From: Brachynemurus nebulosus
Lineage: Eukaryota > Arthropoda > Insecta > Neuroptera > Myrmeleontidae
Reading direction: 5' to 3'
Assembly (NCBI GenBank): GCA_035578155.1
Contig: JAPWDM010000045.1
Span: 363,001-427,000, forward strand
DNA: 64,000 nucleotides
The notes beneath the pieces are model-generated. The model was not told the origin of the DNA. It was given only the letters and a program-made list of their open reading frames with translations, and ran no database searches. The position numbers and the translations under genes were made by a program. Below, piece by piece: positions 38,279 through 50,179 of this stretch (position 1 is its first letter; each line of letters opens with the position of its first letter).

Positions 38279-39994
38279 GTTTAATTTAAAATTGGTTGAA
38301 AAAAACGGAGATACGTTTATATATATGTAAATCGTACCGAATTGGATGCTTCTTTTTTGTGGTACTTTCGATAAAAATTTGGGCAGTTTACAATATTTAA
38401 TTCCTTCCTTTGTATAAACTGCAAAAAATTTGTTAAATGTTAGTTTTCAAAAAATAAATTATACAAGCATGCTTGAAACGTTTCAGACAAGCAGTTTTTC
38501 GAAAATTGTTTCTAGTATGAATACGAAGGTTTTATATGACTACGGTACGGGATGATATTGATTAGGAATTTTTTTCATTTAATTAAAATTTCATAACCGT
38601 GCTACTAATAGCATTCTAGATTTTGCTTGGCTAAAATGTTATGGATCCCTCTGATTGTGATAATTGTGTATAGAAATCTGTAACTATAACAAATAGTTTT
38701 AAAAAAAATATATATTTTAGTTTTTATGTTTAAAAATTGATAATTAGCTCTAGGTGTGTATTAACAATAACATATTTCATATACTAACGGTAGTTTTTAT
38801 TTGTAAATATCAAATGGAATATTTAAGGAGTTATTCAAGGTTAGAAGTTACAGAAAAAGACACATTTTCAATAATTTTTTCTAGAGAAACCTTACATGCA
38901 ATCGATCTGAAACCTTTTACACATTATCAGGCATTCCTTTAAGTATCAAAAAAAAATTATTTTTCTTTTTCTCGATAACAATGCATTAATGCATTTTATA
39001 CGTAGTGTCAAATTCGACGCTTAAAAAGACACAAACACATCTTTTGCAGCTTCAACGGATAATCAGAAATTAGAAAATCAAATGAAGATTTGAAGAACAC
39101 CAATTTTCTGAGTCCCTACTTACATCGGTTTAAAAAAAGAAATTGTAAGGTATATTAATCCAAAAAAGTTATTACTCCTTATTACAAACATATGCACAAA
39201 AATTTGTTATTTTTTTAGAAGAGCACAGTAGTTTTGGGACTGGCCGTGTTTCTTTGACCCTTAACTAATTATACGACGTGACGCCTCGTTCGACACTGCT
39301 AGAATTTGTAATTAATATTTAATTAATTTTTTAATTTTTATTGGAAAAATGTTTAAGGGTATCCTATAGGCCTAGATCCATATTAACTAGATAGTGGGGG
39401 TTATTGTTCAGCCGCCATCTTGGATCTCAGTATTTGCCGAAAAGCTGGGATAATGATGTATCCAATGAGGAAAATGGCAAGAACCAAATGGAGTTTGCTC
39501 TAACTCCATTTGTATTCTATTCATTTTCCTTATATCTTTTGCGTATGTGCTTTAAAATTTTTAAATTTAGTACTTCAATATTTTGTACAGACGAATAAAC
39601 GTCATTAAACTATACGAGTTACGAGATTTTTCTACGAAATCCTAAAAATCGCAACAAAATATACTATTTTAGTGTTCATTTCGACTGTCAACCGATATCT
39701 ATCTACTATAATGCATTTATGCTGATTTATTAGTGGTTTCGTCTAGTTGTCGGGTTACCATCGATATAGTTTATTAAACTTATAACATAAAGTAGAATCA
39801 GAAAGAGTACTAAAAGTTAAATATCTTTCAGGAAACAGTTTGATATGTATATAAAAGTTCCTTTCCAGAGCCTTCACCATAATTTATGTGAGTGCAAGGT
39901 TATTATATGTTTATGAGGTTCGCCAATCAAATGAAAAAGATACTTGGCTGTGGACTGCAGTATAGCCAGGTCCGGAATATTTTTCTTTTTATTA
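38279..39994. other. Intron 2 of gene S1, left part
   Basis: AT-rich with no exon-like frame or RNA gene. A short palindrome AATGGAG...CTCCATT lies at about 39488-39512. Confidence 0.4.
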
Positions 39995-40002
39995 TGTATT
40001 AG

Positions 40003-43000
40003 CAGAGGCGGATTTACGCACAGGCAGACCCAGGCACTTGCCTGGGGCGGCAAATTTTGGGGAGGCGGCAAAATTTGTGTTAAGAAATGATATTTTTAGA
40101 TTCAGACAAATTTATAATACAAAAACTAGTTCTATTAAGCGCAGGCAAATATAAAAATTATTTCCACTAAATTTTTAACTATAATGGAATTATCGTTTTC
40201 ACCCAAAAGTCTACTGTACTTCTACGAAACGCGTGAGTTATTTTAAAAATTTCTGTTTTATTGACATTTTGTGCTAGGATATTTATTTACTACTTTATGT
40301 ATTTAAATGTATTATCGGTATTCTGGTTATTAACTTATTACTCTTGCTATCCCCTGTTGTAATTATTAATTAAAAATCCAAAATTGCCAGAAAAAATGTA
40401 ACTGTAACATTCAAATATACCTACAGTTTTTGCAACAATTTCTTGGAAATCGGATTGTTTATGTTTAGACCTACATATAATGATATACCATTTATTAACG
40501 TGTATGGTACATTTATTAACGCGTTTTGTATTTATCAAGTGTCATATTTTCTACTGTAAATCAAGAAAATGGCAGATGGGAGAAAACGTTTAAGTGGAAT
40601 ACAATACAAGAAATTAAGAAAAGAAAAGGAAGCTAAAGAGAACTTTGTTTTAAGTAAAACCTTAAAAATCGATAGTTTTTTTTTTAATTCCCAATGCCAG
40701 TTAAAAAGGCAAGCTAACGAACAGAACAAGAATCAAAGCTTGCTAAATGAAAAAGAAACCAGTAACAGTGTTAAGGAATTTCCTAGTGATAGTGGTGCGG
40801 AGAGTAGCAGCGACACTAGTGACAGTAATAATAGCGAGGACTAAGAAATTATTCATACTGTTAATAAAGAGACTTTTTTATCCAAGGAGGACACAGCTGT
40901 AGATCCAGTCAACGCCGATGTCAAAATAACTACTGCTACTTCATCTTCAACTTCTAATAAGGTAGGAGAATTAGAATTTATAGATCACGATCCTATTAAT
41001 TGGACAGTGAATGAGAGAACTCGTGATTATGTGGCAAAATTTGGTTTCTGTCAAAATATCAAAGCAGATTTTAAAAAATCGATGAGACGGTATAACGACG
41101 GTACAGTCAGATACCTTACAGTAAATATGTTTCAGCGCAAGCTTACTAATGGTGAATTATTGCCTCGTAATTGGTTAGTGTTTTCTGAGAGTACTGGATG
41201 CGTTTTTTGTGGTGTCTGCGTAATGTTTTCAGACAAAAACGCTACTAAAAGCAAGTTTTCCGAAGGAGGATTTAATGACTGGAAAAATGGAAGTGCATCA
41301 CTCTCAGAGCACGAAAACTCGATTAATCACCGAAATTGCCTTAAAACCTTTAAAGAACGAAGTCAGTTTAAAGATCGTATTGATAATCAGCTTGTAGAAC
41401 AATATCAAACTGAGGTTAATTATTGGAAGAGTGTTCTTTAACATGTTGTCGTTGTTGTTAAAGTGTTAGCATCACGTGGTATGTCATTGCGTGGGCACGA
41501 CGAGAAGTTTGGAAGCAGCAGAAATGGGAATTATATGATGTTGCTTGAAGTTATAGCTGAGTTTGACTCCTTTTTAGCGTGTCACATAGCTAAGTATGGC
41601 CACCCAGGTAGCGGTAACACATCGTATCTTTCTCCAACTATTGCAGAAGAATTTCTGTCTGTTTTAGCTACTAATCTCACAAATAAAATTGTTTGTAAAA
41701 TAAAGCAGGCGAAGTATTTCTCATTGATAATTGACTCTACATTCCTCACACACAATACGATATCTCACATATAGACCAACTGGCTATCGTGATAAGATAC
41801 GTTAAAGAAGATGGTTATCCCACAAAACGGTTTTTGACATTCCTTCCCAATACTGGCCACAAAGCTGAAGACATGTTCAATGCTATTATTAAAGTCTTTA
41901 AGTGTTATAGCTTGGACATTAGTAATTGTCGGGGACAATCCTATGACAACGCCAGCAATATGTCTGGAGTGTATTCAGGTCTCCAAGCTCGAATCAAAAA
42001 CCTGAATGGACATGCTGTTTTTATTCCATGTTCTGCTCATTCTTTGAACCTTGTCGGAACTAATGCAGCTGAATGTTGTAATACAGGTGCTTTCTTTTTT
42101 CTGTTCTTGCAAGAACTGTATAACTTTTTTAGTTCATCTACTAGTAGGTGGGGTTTATTCCTAAGATCAGTTCTTGAGAGTCATGGCCATCCTACTACTC
42201 TAAAAAATCTCAGTTCTACTAGATGGTCTGCACGAGATGACGCCTGCAAAGCTCTGAGAAATAACTGGCAAGAAATTTATCGAACTTTGCGGAATATTTT
42301 CGAAGATCCAGCACAGAAAGCAGTTACTCGCGCTGAAGCAAGAGGTTTAGCTGCAAAAATGGATTCGCTAGAAACTGCTTTTATGGCTGAATTTTGGGGT
42401 TTTATACTTCAAAGGTTAAATGATACAAATAAGAAACTGCAATGCATGGACACCGACCTTAAATCAGTGGTCCAGTTGTATGATTCGTTAATTAAGCTAA
42501 TGGAGTCAACACGAGATGATTTTAATTACTTTGAAGAAAAAGCCAAAGAACTATCCCAATTGAAAGTCTATAATGACGAGAATAAACGTATGACTAAAAG
42601 AAAAAGGCAACATGACGAACTCTGTGAAAACGAAGATGCAGTGTTCACTCCGCGGGAAAATCTGAGGATAAATGTTTTCATTGTTATCATCGATAACCTA
42701 AAAACACAACTTGAGAAAAGAAGAAATGCATACGCAGAGATAAATCGAAAATTCCAAGTGCTAACTCAAATTACAGATTTGAGCAACGAAGACCTAAGGA
42801 AGGTAGGTGAGGAGTTTCTTAAAGAATATCCAGATGATTTAGAAAAAGCCTTTTTGGATGAAATTATTCATTTTAAATGCTTTCTGGAAGAAGTTGCATC
42901 AGAAGATTTTGGTAAAATGGAGAAGAAAAAAAGGAAAGTACAAAAGGACAAAACAAACTGCTCTCCAATCCCAATGCCAGTTGAACTACAGCCAACAAAA

Positions 43001-43737
43001 GAGAATAAGCGGTTGACACCTCTGAGTCTTTGCCACCTCATTCGTAAAGATGATCTTCAGATGATGTATCCAAACTTAGATATTGCTCTGAGAATGTTTG
43101 TGAACACGCCTGTCTCCAACTGTTCATCGGAAAGAGCCTTTTCATGCCTTAGAAGATTAAAAACATATCTTCGCTCAAACATGGGAGAGGATCGTTTAAA
43201 CTCGCTGGCTGCTCTATCAATTGAAGGTGACATGTTAAAGTCAATGGTTTTGTCTGATGTTATTGATACCTTTGCTCAAACAAAATCTAGAAGAAAACTG
43301 TAAATACTTTTGTTATAGTTAGATTTCTTCCATCATATTTTCAATTTTATTATTTTATATCGAAATATCGAACAAATATTATTCAGTATTTTTTGCTTTA
43401 TTATTATTATTTCTGTGCTGTAATTTTTGAGATAAAATTAGTTAAGTTGCATGTGTAAGTATTTTCTGTTTGTCATTAAAAAAATTATGTTTATACCAAT
43501 ATTTTTTGTGAATTTATTTAAGTTTGCCCCAGTTTCTGATTATTTATATTATTAATGTTTATTTATTTTTACATGAAATGACCGTTAATGGAAACGGGGC
43601 AGACAATCAAATTGGAGAAATGAGGATGTAAAATAGAAGAGGGGAAGGGAGAAGAAGGAATGAGTGAGATAATTGAGGGTGCAGAGGCGGCATTTTCTGC
43701 ACTGCCTGGGGGCGGCAAAATAGTAAATCCGCCCCTG
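40003..43737 (+). mobile_element. hAT transposon, structurally complete, 3.7 kb
   Basis: The termini CAGAGGCGGATTTAC and the complement of GTAAATCCGCCCCTG are inverted repeats. An exact 8-bp duplication TGTATTAG lies at 39995-40002 and 43738-43745. It encodes a transposase on the plus strand, broken by two stops and one frameshift. It lies in intron 2 of the minus-strand gene S1, in opposite orientation to that gene. Confidence 0.95.
40569..43303 (+). pseudogene. hAT transposase (ZMYM1/DUF4371-like), inactivated
   Basis: One reading frame runs from ATG 40569. It shows a Lys/Glu-rich N-terminus, a TTF-type zinc finger region (NWLVFSESTGCVFCGVCVMF, about 41170-41235, then HENSINHRNC), the DUF4371 catalytic-domain start (RGMSLRGHDEKFGS) and KQAKYFSLIIDST. 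After the frameshift come GQSYDNASNMSG and the hAT C-terminal dimerisation domain (NLDIALRMFVNTPVSNCSSE, RAFSCLRRLKTYLRS). Lesions: TAA at 40842-40844, TAA at 41439-41441, and an apparent 14-base insertion with frame change about 41737-41765. The reading frame is otherwise well kept, so inactivation is fairly recent. The family cuts and pastes via an RNase H-like fold. This copy could only be mobilised in trans. Confidence 0.93.
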
Positions 43738-43745
43738 TGTATTAG

Positions 43746-44828
43746 TAATGTTGAAAGTGAACAAAAATATTTAAATTAATGAAAATATAAAATACCCGAG
43801 TCAAGTTTTCAGAAAAGAGAATAAAAAATAATTAATAGATATAATTTTTCAATTAAATATAGATACAATAAGTATTTGAAATATATTAATTACAGAAGTC
43901 AGAAAAATAGGTGCAAATATATTCGATAATGTTACACATATGTGTATTCATTCTCTGTATGTCATAGAATTCGGGAATTATGAAACATTAATGAAAAACT
44001 CTGCCTTGCTTTGTGAATTACGGATTAATTTAGGTGTTCAATGTTTTTAATTCAACAACGTTATTCTACATCCTTTTTTGGAAATCGAAAATAGCTAACG
44101 TCTTTATTTAATGTCTTATACTGTGAATTTCTACAATTTGGCACAGAATATCGTATACCAGGTATGACTATAAAAATACGTAAGAAAAATTTTAGATGCC
44201 GGCCCTGAAATAAAGATTTTCAAAGCAGCAATTAATGAAATTAGCGAAAATAACTAAATAACTTACGTTTGACACAAAATAACAAACAAAATGTGAAAAA
44301 TTAATAAAAATAATTATATTAAACTGAATATTATATTGTAATAACTAATAATTATTTAGAAATAATACTTTAATATTTAAAAATAACAGTTCATATACAA
44401 ATAGTGTTGATGATCAAATGTTGATCAGTTGACGCTATAAAACAGCTGATTGCAGTCCAAAAGCCAATACATGTGTAGCATACGGATTTAATCTACCTCA
44501 TAACATATAATATAAACCTTAATGTGAGTGCTGAGGGTTAAAAAAGTGTTATACGATTCAACAATCAGTCTAATTTTCATCCGAAGCTTTCTGATAGTAC
44601 GGTTTGTACGGTTGTACAATAACAGAGATATTTCTTTAAAATATTGAGTGTTATACAAGTTTTTCACTTTGTCTCCTCTTCCTCTAATTCTCTAAAATAT
44701 TCTGTTTCTAAATACCTAAATTCTATATCAAATTTTGAAAAAATTAACGCTTTGTATTTTTTTTCTTTTTAAATCCAAAATATTTTAATTCTTTTTTTTT
44801 AAAAATTTTATTTTAAAATAAACACTTA
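43746..44828. other. Intron 2 of gene S1, right part
   Basis: AT-rich with no exon-like frame. The splice donor GTAAGTG of the micro-exon is at the right edge (44829 leftwards). Confidence 0.5.
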
Positions 44829-44829
44829 C

Positions 44830-44850
44830 CGACGGTTTTATATTTATCAC
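44830..44850 (-). CDS. Small secreted protein S1, micro-exon 2 (21 nt)
   Basis: Bounded by acceptor TTGTTATAG (plus-strand 44851-44859) and donor GTAAGTG (44829 leftwards). The exon GTGATAAATATAAAACCGTCG enters in phase 1, completes AGT (Ser) with the A left by exon 1, encodes DKYKTV, and leaves a G that completes GCT (Ala) in exon 3. That both phases fit and both splice sites are canonical supports the exon despite its size. Confidence 0.6.
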
Positions 44851-44930
44851 CTATAACAAAAAAGAAAAAAATCGGAAAAATTACTCCCTTTTTAACAATT
44901 TTATTTTAATATATAAAACAAACAACTTAC

Positions 44931-45006
44931 TGATTTTGTGGTGATCATTTGCATATGTAAATTCGACAAATACAAAAAATAAAATTACTGTGTATTTTAC
45001 CTTCAT
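44931..45006 (-). CDS. Small secreted protein S1, exon 1 (signal peptide)
   Basis: The ATG at 45006 (minus) opens MKVKYTVILFFVFVEFTYA with NDHHKI following: a basic start, a hydrophobic core and a likely cleavage after YA. The exon ends A|GTAAGT at 44931/44930 in phase 1; the next intron is only 80 bp. TATAAATAG on the minus strand 39-47 bp upstream implies a very short 5' leader, as in strongly expressed secretory genes. The signal exon resembles that of the plus-strand gene at 55487 (LFFV...YAN) and has the same phase. Predicted role: a secreted peptide or effector-like protein. Function unknown. Confidence 0.65.
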
Positions 45007-45044
45007 GTTTCTACGTTTGTAACAAATTAATTTGCTGTGTACTT

Positions 45045-45053
45045 CTATTTATA
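45045..45053 (-). promoter_or_regulatory. TATA box of gene S1
   Basis: TATAAATAG on the minus strand, ending 39 bp before the ATG at 45006. A start site about 30 bp downstream would leave a leader of roughly 15 nt. Confidence 0.65.
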
Positions 45054-45420
45054 CCAAAAACCATTTTATAATTATTTGTATTTACTGCCTAATCGATAAA
45101 AATCTTTGATAAAAATGAGAACGTTAATATTTTCCTTAAATAATGTCTACAGAATCGGCTTTATATTTTTTTTTTTTTACAAATATTTAATGAATTATGT
45201 TTTAAAATTTTTAGTAATTTTTAATTATTTTTATTTTTGAATTACAATTAAAGAGAATATTAGAGTATCCACACAGTAACAACTTAGTTGTTCAGATAAT
45301 ATACAAAGGAGAAAATTGAGATGCGCATAATTATATATTCAGTTAATCGTAGGACGATTAAAAAGTTAGCGAGCATTGTCGACAGCAATCCATCTCAGTA
45401 ATAATTAATTCAAAAATAAA
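45054..45420. other. Upstream region of gene S1
   Basis: AT-rich with no further gene or recognised regulatory site beyond the TATA box. Confidence 0.4.
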
Positions 45421-45424
45421 TTAA

Positions 45425-45843
45425 CCCTTTGCGCTTATAAGATATGTACAGCATGACAAGGTGGTTTGTCCATTAACTTACCATATTTAAAGGTGTTTTG
45501 TCTGTTGGATCATAAGACATGTACCACATGACACACTGAATGTTGTACTGTAATGATTGCTCATACTTCACATTACATGAATATTTAATAACTGCAAACA
45601 CATTCATTTATTAGAAAAATTGTAAATAAAATAATACAAAATCACGTTGAAATATCTTTTTAAAATTAAAAACTAATAAAAACAGCATTGAGAACGTATT
45701 TAGCGCATTTAATATTCAACTTTGGGGAAACAAGGTTAGAACGTCAAAAGAATCCGTCAAAAAAAGAACGTCGGTCGTTGTCATGTGCTACATGTCTTAC
45801 CAGCCTATTTACAACTCACTTTCTTTTGCTTGAGTGCAAAGAG
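45425..45843. mobile_element. piggyBac-like MITE in TTAA site
   Basis: The left end CCCTTTGCGCTTATAAGA and the complement of the right end, CTCTTTGCACTCAAGCAA, are flanked by TTAA (45421-45424 and 45844-45847). Subterminal GACATGTA.CACATGACA words are inverted on the two sides. A CCCTTTGC start next to TTAA is typical of piggyBac-like elements. Confidence 0.8.
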
Positions 45844-45847
45844 TTAA

Positions 45848-46415
45848 ATTGGTTTGTAATCGTTAGCCTTAACCAACTCCAACTAATCTATAATTCAATT
45901 AAAAAGTTGACAGTGTGCGGATTCTTTCGTGTGTAAGCAGGATAATAGGGAATTTCTTTTTGTTTGTAAGCAGGATAATAGGGAAAATTCACTATTTTTT
46001 TTCTTTTATTACTCAAATCGTTCAAACTTACTGAAGAAACCAGCTCTCAAATTACTTTATGCTTTTAAAAAAAAGGTAAGTAGAAGAGATAGTAGAATAT
46101 CGACCATTTTGTAAAGAGAATGTTCCTATTTTGGGTGTCTGCAATTTTTTGATTAATTTGTTCTTCAAATGATACTTTATGATGAGATATTAATTAGACA
46201 AAAATTTGGTGTTGAGCATATGAAAGGTTTCAGAAATATAATGGCGGAAATGATTCCAGGCTAGGAGAAATCTATGTATTTAGAATTAAAGAGTTGTTTT
46301 TAAATATTTCTCTAATGCTTAAAAAGGTGTTGGTATTTGTCTGAATTACATGGTCGGCCAAGTGGTCGGAAAACGACATTTCATATTATACGATCCAATG
46401 TTATTCCAATTAATG
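45848..46415. other. Spacer with local duplications
   Basis: No gene. AAGCAGGATAATAGGGAA occurs twice (about 45937 and 45969). ATGGCGGAAATGATTCCAGG at about 46240 is a second copy of the target of the hAT remnant that follows (flanks at 46411 and 48180), including TTTCTCTAATGCTTAAAAA downstream. Confidence 0.6.
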
Positions 46416-46617
46416 GCGGAAATCAGGGCCGCGCCAAGGGACATTTGCGCTGGGGTGCAAGACAAAAATTGCCGCCCCTAAAACGCCAAACTTATTTGTA
46501 ATACATTTTTGATAATGAAATATATGCCTCCCGGCTACCAGTTTACTTACTATATATACTTACTTTAATGAAATGCATAAAATATTATAAAATATTTAGG
46601 ATTATAAGGCCGCTATT

Positions 46618-46796
46618 ACACTGTCATAGATATATGTCAAAGTTTTATTTAATCAAAGAAATATTATAGTGTAATAAGTCAACTTTTATAATATAAATTT
46701 CTGTAACCATAGTTAAAGATATACTTCTTAATATTTGATCATAGATTTGATCAAAGATCTTTGACATATTATATCTATGACAGTGTAATAGCGGCC
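46618..46796. mobile_element. MITE I nested in the hAT remnant, TAA duplication
   Basis: GGCCGCTATTACACTGTCAT and its exact complement bound 179 bp. TAA flanks at 46615-46617 and 46797-46799. The arm continues AGATATATGTCAAAG / CTTTGACATATTATATCT. PIF/Harbinger-like. Confidence 0.9.
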
Positions 46797-46832
46797 TAAA
46801 TGGAATAAAACACTTAAACTTTTTTTAACAAT

Positions 46833-47310
46833 TTAGTTCGCATAAATTTCAAGAACAAGTAAATAAAAATAAATAATTTTACACAAAACAAAAACGTATA
46901 GTAACAATTTTAAAATTTTATATAAAATTAACTTTCTTTGCCTTTTTATTAAAAATTCATTTATTAAATCTGACATGTCCATATCTGCAGCAATTTTGTT
47001 TTCTATGCTAATTAAACTTAAATACGATATTCTTTCCTGTGACATAGGTACTAGATCTTAAATAATTTTTTATTAACTTAAGTTTCGAAAAACTTCTCTC
47101 ACCAGATGCCACTGTCACAGGTATTGTCAAAAATATTCTTAATGCAATTGTCATATTCGGGAACATTGTAGTAAGATCAGTAGAAAATATATAATCTAAA
47201 ACTGTTAATGCATTCATGTCGGGATTAATATATGTTAAAAGAGTTTCTATTTCATCACATAAATCTAACGCATTTATATCAGATTCGTTCCGCAGAGCCC
47301 AAAAGGGGAT
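46833..47310 (-). pseudogene. hAT transposase C-terminal remnant
   Basis: The minus-strand frame gives LDLCDEIETLLTYI, TTMFPNMTIALRIFLTIPVT, VASGERSFSKLKLIKNYLRS and, after a one-base shift near 47035-47045, MSQERISYLSLISIENK and MDMSDLINEFLIKRQRKL. This is the hAT dimerisation domain with its SGERxFSKLK core. It is a different family from the 40003 element, judged by sequence. The N-terminal two thirds are gone. Confidence 0.9.
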
Positions 47311-48187
47311 GTTTTTTACTTAAATTTCTGAGAAACGAAATAATGTAACTTTTCCAAGAAAAGAGTATGGAGTGCTCCAATTTAAAGAACATCCATAAAT
47401 CTTATCCTAAGTGGAATAAGCAATATCGAAAGAACATGTATATTTTAAACTAAATTGCTTGCAGATGTGGATAAGCAAATATTGAAAACAAAATTTATAA
47501 TAACAAAAAACAGAAATAATAAATTAGGTTTAAGATATCAACCAAATAGGAAAAAGAAGATAAAATAAAAATGTTGGTTTTAAAACCAAATAATTGAAAT
47601 CTTAAACTCTTTTATTATATTTCGACTGTTCAATACAGTGTTTATTAAGTCTTATCTAAAAGGATAATATTTTACTAAGAGATCCTCAGTCATCAATTTT
47701 TAGTTTGTTTTGTTTACTAATCGTCACGTACTATATACAACGTAACGCAACGAAAACTAAACAATTTTAAAGATTACAACAATATTTTTTTTGGGATATA
47801 TAAATTTCACGAAGAATTTGAGAGAAGGTTGAAAAAATTCTTCGTGAATTTTAAAGATTGATAAATGTTTTATATGTAGAATTCAACGACGATTTTTATA
47901 AAATTAAAGCGTGCAAGAACATGTTCGATCCCGATCCCGTTTGATCTCGCCGATTACCGCGCAAATAATTGTTGTCGCTGGTCGACAATCGGAATAATCG
48001 GATTACCGACGGGTCACAACAATCATAATAGACAAGTATTTAAGCAAAATGCGGGTAACATTTAATGTCATCAAAATTACCACATAAAAATAGTAATAAT
48101 TTTATATTTTATTTGCCGCCCCCAAAGCCTGCCGCCGGGGTACTAGGCACCCCTAACACCCCCGCTTGGCGCGGCCCTGGCGGAAAT

Positions 48188-48854
48188 GATGCCAGGCTGG
48201 AAGGAATCTATTCAAAGTTAATGAATCGCTTTCAAACATTTCTCTAATGCTTAAAAAAATAACGACAGGGCTAATTAATTCACGTTGGGGTCTAGACGTT
48301 TTTTACCAGGCTCCTTCCACTCTCACAAGATATAATGCACACAAAAAATATAAAACAATAAATAAAACAAAGCTAAATAATGTGAAAAACTAAAACAAAT
48401 TTCCCATATTGATTCAAATATTCAAAATAGATCCTTTGACCGGGCCCTTCAAAAAATTGAGCCCGAGAAGGGCATACTAGAGTTTTGGAATTGATCTTTT
48501 TTCTTTGACCCTCATCTAATTATGCGGCACCTCATTTCCACATTGCTAGAATTTTTAATTAATATTTAATTTATTAAGAAAATATTTCATTATTAATAAA
48601 ATAATTTATTGTAGTTTAGTGCTTTTATTAATAGAACTGTAAATTTCAAAAAATTTCAAATATTTACTAATTAATAAGGTAGTAAGTATTTTGTAAATAA
48701 AATGTGAACAATATAATTTAGTTACAGTTTCAAAAATTATTTCTGATTATACAAGAATGCTTGAAAACAAATAGGTATTCTAAGATTTACTAAAATCTTA
48801 ACTAAAAACAACCAAAAATTTCATATAAAGTTATTTAAACACAAAATGCTCTAT
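48188..48854. other. AT-rich spacer
   Basis: Begins with the second copy of the duplicated hAT target sequence (to about 48260). No gene. Confidence 0.45.
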
Positions 48855-50179
48855 TAAAGGGTCATTTTAGCGAAATTGCGAAATTCATGTCCTTATAGTC
48901 AGGAAGATTAACAAAAATATGTGGACATGCTGGACAAAAAAGTACCAATTTTTTTTTACTAACTACCCATACCCTAAGCTTCAAATTTTGAGTAGGATCC
49001 ACTTAACCCTATCAGCCACATGGCGATCATTTTGAAATATATAAACAAATTCTGTTTAAAATATTTTTTATTGAATTTTCCTATAGGAAAATGTGCAATT
49101 TTTATGAAACTTTGAATAAACATGAAATTTCACATAGCCTAGGTTAAGCTCGCAAACCAAAAAGATTGAATGATGTATACAGGATTTATAGGAGCTTTTT
49201 CCGCCAATTTTTTTTTCATTTTTTACAAATATGTAAATTTAAAAATAACCAATCGATAACCATTAACAATGGATACTGTATAAAAACCTTCTAGGTATAT
49301 GCAGCTGCAATGTTCTTTGTGTCTTTCCTTTTACATAAGCAGTTTCCATTGCAACCATTTTTGCTATTTTACAAGTTCGCTGCAGGTTTTCGATGCAACA
49401 GGTAATCTAATTCAAAATGCAACCCATGTTTGAGTCACCTTCATTAAGGGAGTGTTCTTATTTTTTGACCAAAAAAATCGCAATTTTCAATCATTTTTTT
49501 CTCAGTGATTTTATAACTAGAGGTACATTTCTTTCCTTATATCAAACAAACATTTAAAATTACAATTTTTTTTTTTTGCTTTTCTATCATTTTTATTGTA
49601 AAGGGATTGAATTGGAGGTCGCAAAAAAGAGGGTGAAACAGTAACACCGATAAGTTCGGTCCAAGACATTTGAAACAAAAATTTCAAATGGCATTTTATT
49701 ACAAATTGTGTTCTCCAGTGTGCAAATTAGAATAAAGTCAAAATTTTAAAAATTGTAACTATGGCGCGACTTTAGAAAAAAATCACGTTTAAGGCATAAA
49801 AATGCATCTACCGGAGGCGATAAATATTGAACAAGTGCATACTAAGCCCACGATTACAGTTTGCATACTAGGCAATACATTAATGAATACCGTAAACCAA
49901 AATTTAATTTCATAAGCTAATTACTTTTTGAGATATTAGTATTACCATATAAAAAAAGTTATTTTGCGGAAACTCCGCGCGTACAAAAGAAACGCTCCCT
50001 TTTTCTTACTTCGTTTACAAACTATAATTATGTAAATATCTCCGGAACCGTTAGGAATTTTTATTCAACTTTATTTTTATATTTCCTATTAAAATTATGG
50101 GCAAAAATCGATTTACTTGTACTTTGATACTTTAATTTATTTACTTTACAAAGCACTTTGATTTATTTAAAATGAAATT

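Larger units (their letters stand above)
46424..48179 (-). mobile_element. Internally deleted hAT element
   Basis: The ends CAGGGCCGCGCCAAG and the complement of CTTGGCGCGGCCCTG are flanked by an exact 8-bp duplication GCGGAAAT (46416-46423 and 48180-48187). Only a transposase C-terminus survives, on the minus strand. A TAA-flanked MITE is nested at 46618. Confidence 0.93.

Noticed and set aside
48065..48247. Plus-strand 60-codon frame
   Set aside because: It crosses the terminal inverted repeat and target duplication of the deleted hAT.
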